From the NCBI GenBank assembly GCA_047629975.1, contig JBLHUT010000065.1:1-13390 (forward strand): a DNA stretch of 13,390 bases, given 5' to 3'. Within the stretch, counting starts at the first letter, position 1; every line of letters starts with the position of its first letter. This DNA is from JBLHUT01 sp047629975 (GTDB lineage Bacteria > Pseudomonadota > Alphaproteobacteria > Rhodobacterales > Rhodobacteraceae). The notes under the pieces were generated by a model. The model did no database searches. It was not told where the DNA came from and saw nothing but the letters and a program-made list of their open reading frames with translations. This document shows, piece by piece, positions 12,703 through 13,390 of the stretch. A program made the position numbers and the translations under genes.

Positions 12703-13390
12703 ATGACTCACAGGTTCCCCATAAAGGAAATCGCCCGTCAATCAGGGCTGGGCAGCGCAACAATTGACCGCGTGATCAATAAACGTGCCAACGTCAGCCC
12801 GCAAACCCGCACAAGGGTCGCCGCAGCCATCGCCGAACTGGAAGGACAGGAAGCGCAACTTGCGGCACGCGGACGGCGCATGTTTTTTGATTTCGTCATC
12901 GAAGCCCCGACCCGTTTTAGTCACGAGGTGCGGGCCGCGGCCCAAAAGGCCCTGCCACAGATCGGAGCAGCAGTCTGTCGACCCCGTTTCTTGCTTCAGG
13001 AAATCATGTCACAAGACGACGTCGTGCAGGCCTTGCATCGCATCGCAAAGCGCGGAAGCCATGGCGTGTGCCTGAAAGCGCGTGACCTGCCACTGGTTCG
13101 GGATGCCGTCGACAGGCTTGCCCGGTCCGGCATTCCTGTTGTGACCCTTGCCACCGACATCAAGGCATCCGGGCGGGCGGCCTATGTCGGGCTTGATAAC
13201 CGCAGTGCCGGCCGCACTGCTGCCTATTTGCTGGGGCAATTCCTGCCACACACATCAGGGACTATTCTGACCACAAAAAGCAACGAACGGTTTCTGGGCG
13301 AGGAAGAACGCGAGACCGCCTTTTTGCAGGCGCTTGCGGCATGCCGGCCCGGTCTGGAGATCATAGATGCAAGCGGTGGCAGTGGTGTTC
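12703..13390 (+). CDS. LacI-family transcriptional regulator (partial, runs off right edge)
   Basis: The frame from ATG 12703 stays open for 229 codons to the window end. The N-terminus is a LacI helix-turn-helix: IKEIARQSGLGSATIDRVIN, then NVSPQTRTRVAAAIAELE. A type I periplasmic-binding-fold sensor domain follows, with strands such as GVCLKARDL, IPVVTLATD and the YVGLDNRSAGRTAAYLL segment typical of LacI/RbsB-like effector domains. The HTH is slightly unusual (IDR in place of VSR), and the usual GYxPN hinge lead-in is replaced by EGQEAQLAARG. It probably senses a sugar or similar small molecule and regulates the divergent PhyH-family gene and perhaps genes to the right. The C-terminal part is outside the window. 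Confidence 0.88.
   Translation, partial: MTHRFPIKEIARQSGLGSATIDRVINKRANVSPQTRTRVAAAIAELEGQEAQLAARGRRMFFDFVIEAPTRFSHEVRAAAQKALPQIGAAVCRPRFLLQEIMSQDDVVQALHRIAKRGSHGVCLKARDLPLVRDAVDRLARSGIPVVTLATDIKASGRAAYVGLDNRSAGRTAAYLLGQFLPHTSGTILTTKSNERFLGEEERETAFLQALAACRPGLEIIDASGGSGV

Overview
The window looks like chromosomal DNA of an alphaproteobacterium, most likely a Rhodobacterales (Roseobacter-group) member. This rests on the GC-rich coding style, the protein types and the gene neighbourhood; there is no rRNA or other phylogenetic marker. I see no insertion sequence, phage gene, CRISPR array or tRNA.

Layout. (1) 1-3040, minus strand: a compact operon of a ThDP-dependent enzyme, then a DadA-like FAD amine/amino-acid dehydrogenase with overlapping ends, then the first 13 codons of a probable exported protein that runs off the left edge. 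(2) 3131-3850, plus strand: an aspartate/glutamate-racemase-family protein, divergent from the ThDP gene across 90 bp. (3) 3835-8317, minus strand: a three-gene membrane molybdoenzyme operon (molybdopterin subunit, four-cluster ferredoxin subunit, DmsC-type anchor). It has no Tat signal and a Cys at the probable Mo-ligand position, and fits best with the cytoplasmic sulfite dehydrogenase SoeABC. (4) 8348-8841: a long regulatory region holding three tandem 11-bp repeats and a clear tandem glycine riboswitch. (5) 8842-10086, plus: a second DadA-type dehydrogenase under that riboswitch, followed by a hairpin terminator. (6) 10193-11376, plus: an SPFH (QmcA-like) and short NfeD pair with a 4-nt overlap. 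(7) 11446-12621, minus: a PhyH-family Fe(II)/2-oxoglutarate dioxygenase, divergent from (8) a LacI-type regulator at 12703 that runs off the right edge.

How the genes may work together. The glycine riboswitch directly ties the second DadA-type enzyme to glycine status, so glycine, a close amine or a D-amino acid is a reasonable substrate. The left part combines a racemase-family protein, an amino-acid dehydrogenase, a 2-oxo-acid type ThDP enzyme, a probable exported protein and a sulfite-oxidising complex. One speculative reading is catabolism of an amino-sulfonate (for example cysteate, an aspartate analogue), with released sulfite oxidised by SoeABC. SoeABC is on its own operon, however, so the link is by neighbourhood only. 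The SPFH/NfeD pair is membrane housekeeping. The PhyH/LacI pair looks like a small self-regulated catabolic unit.
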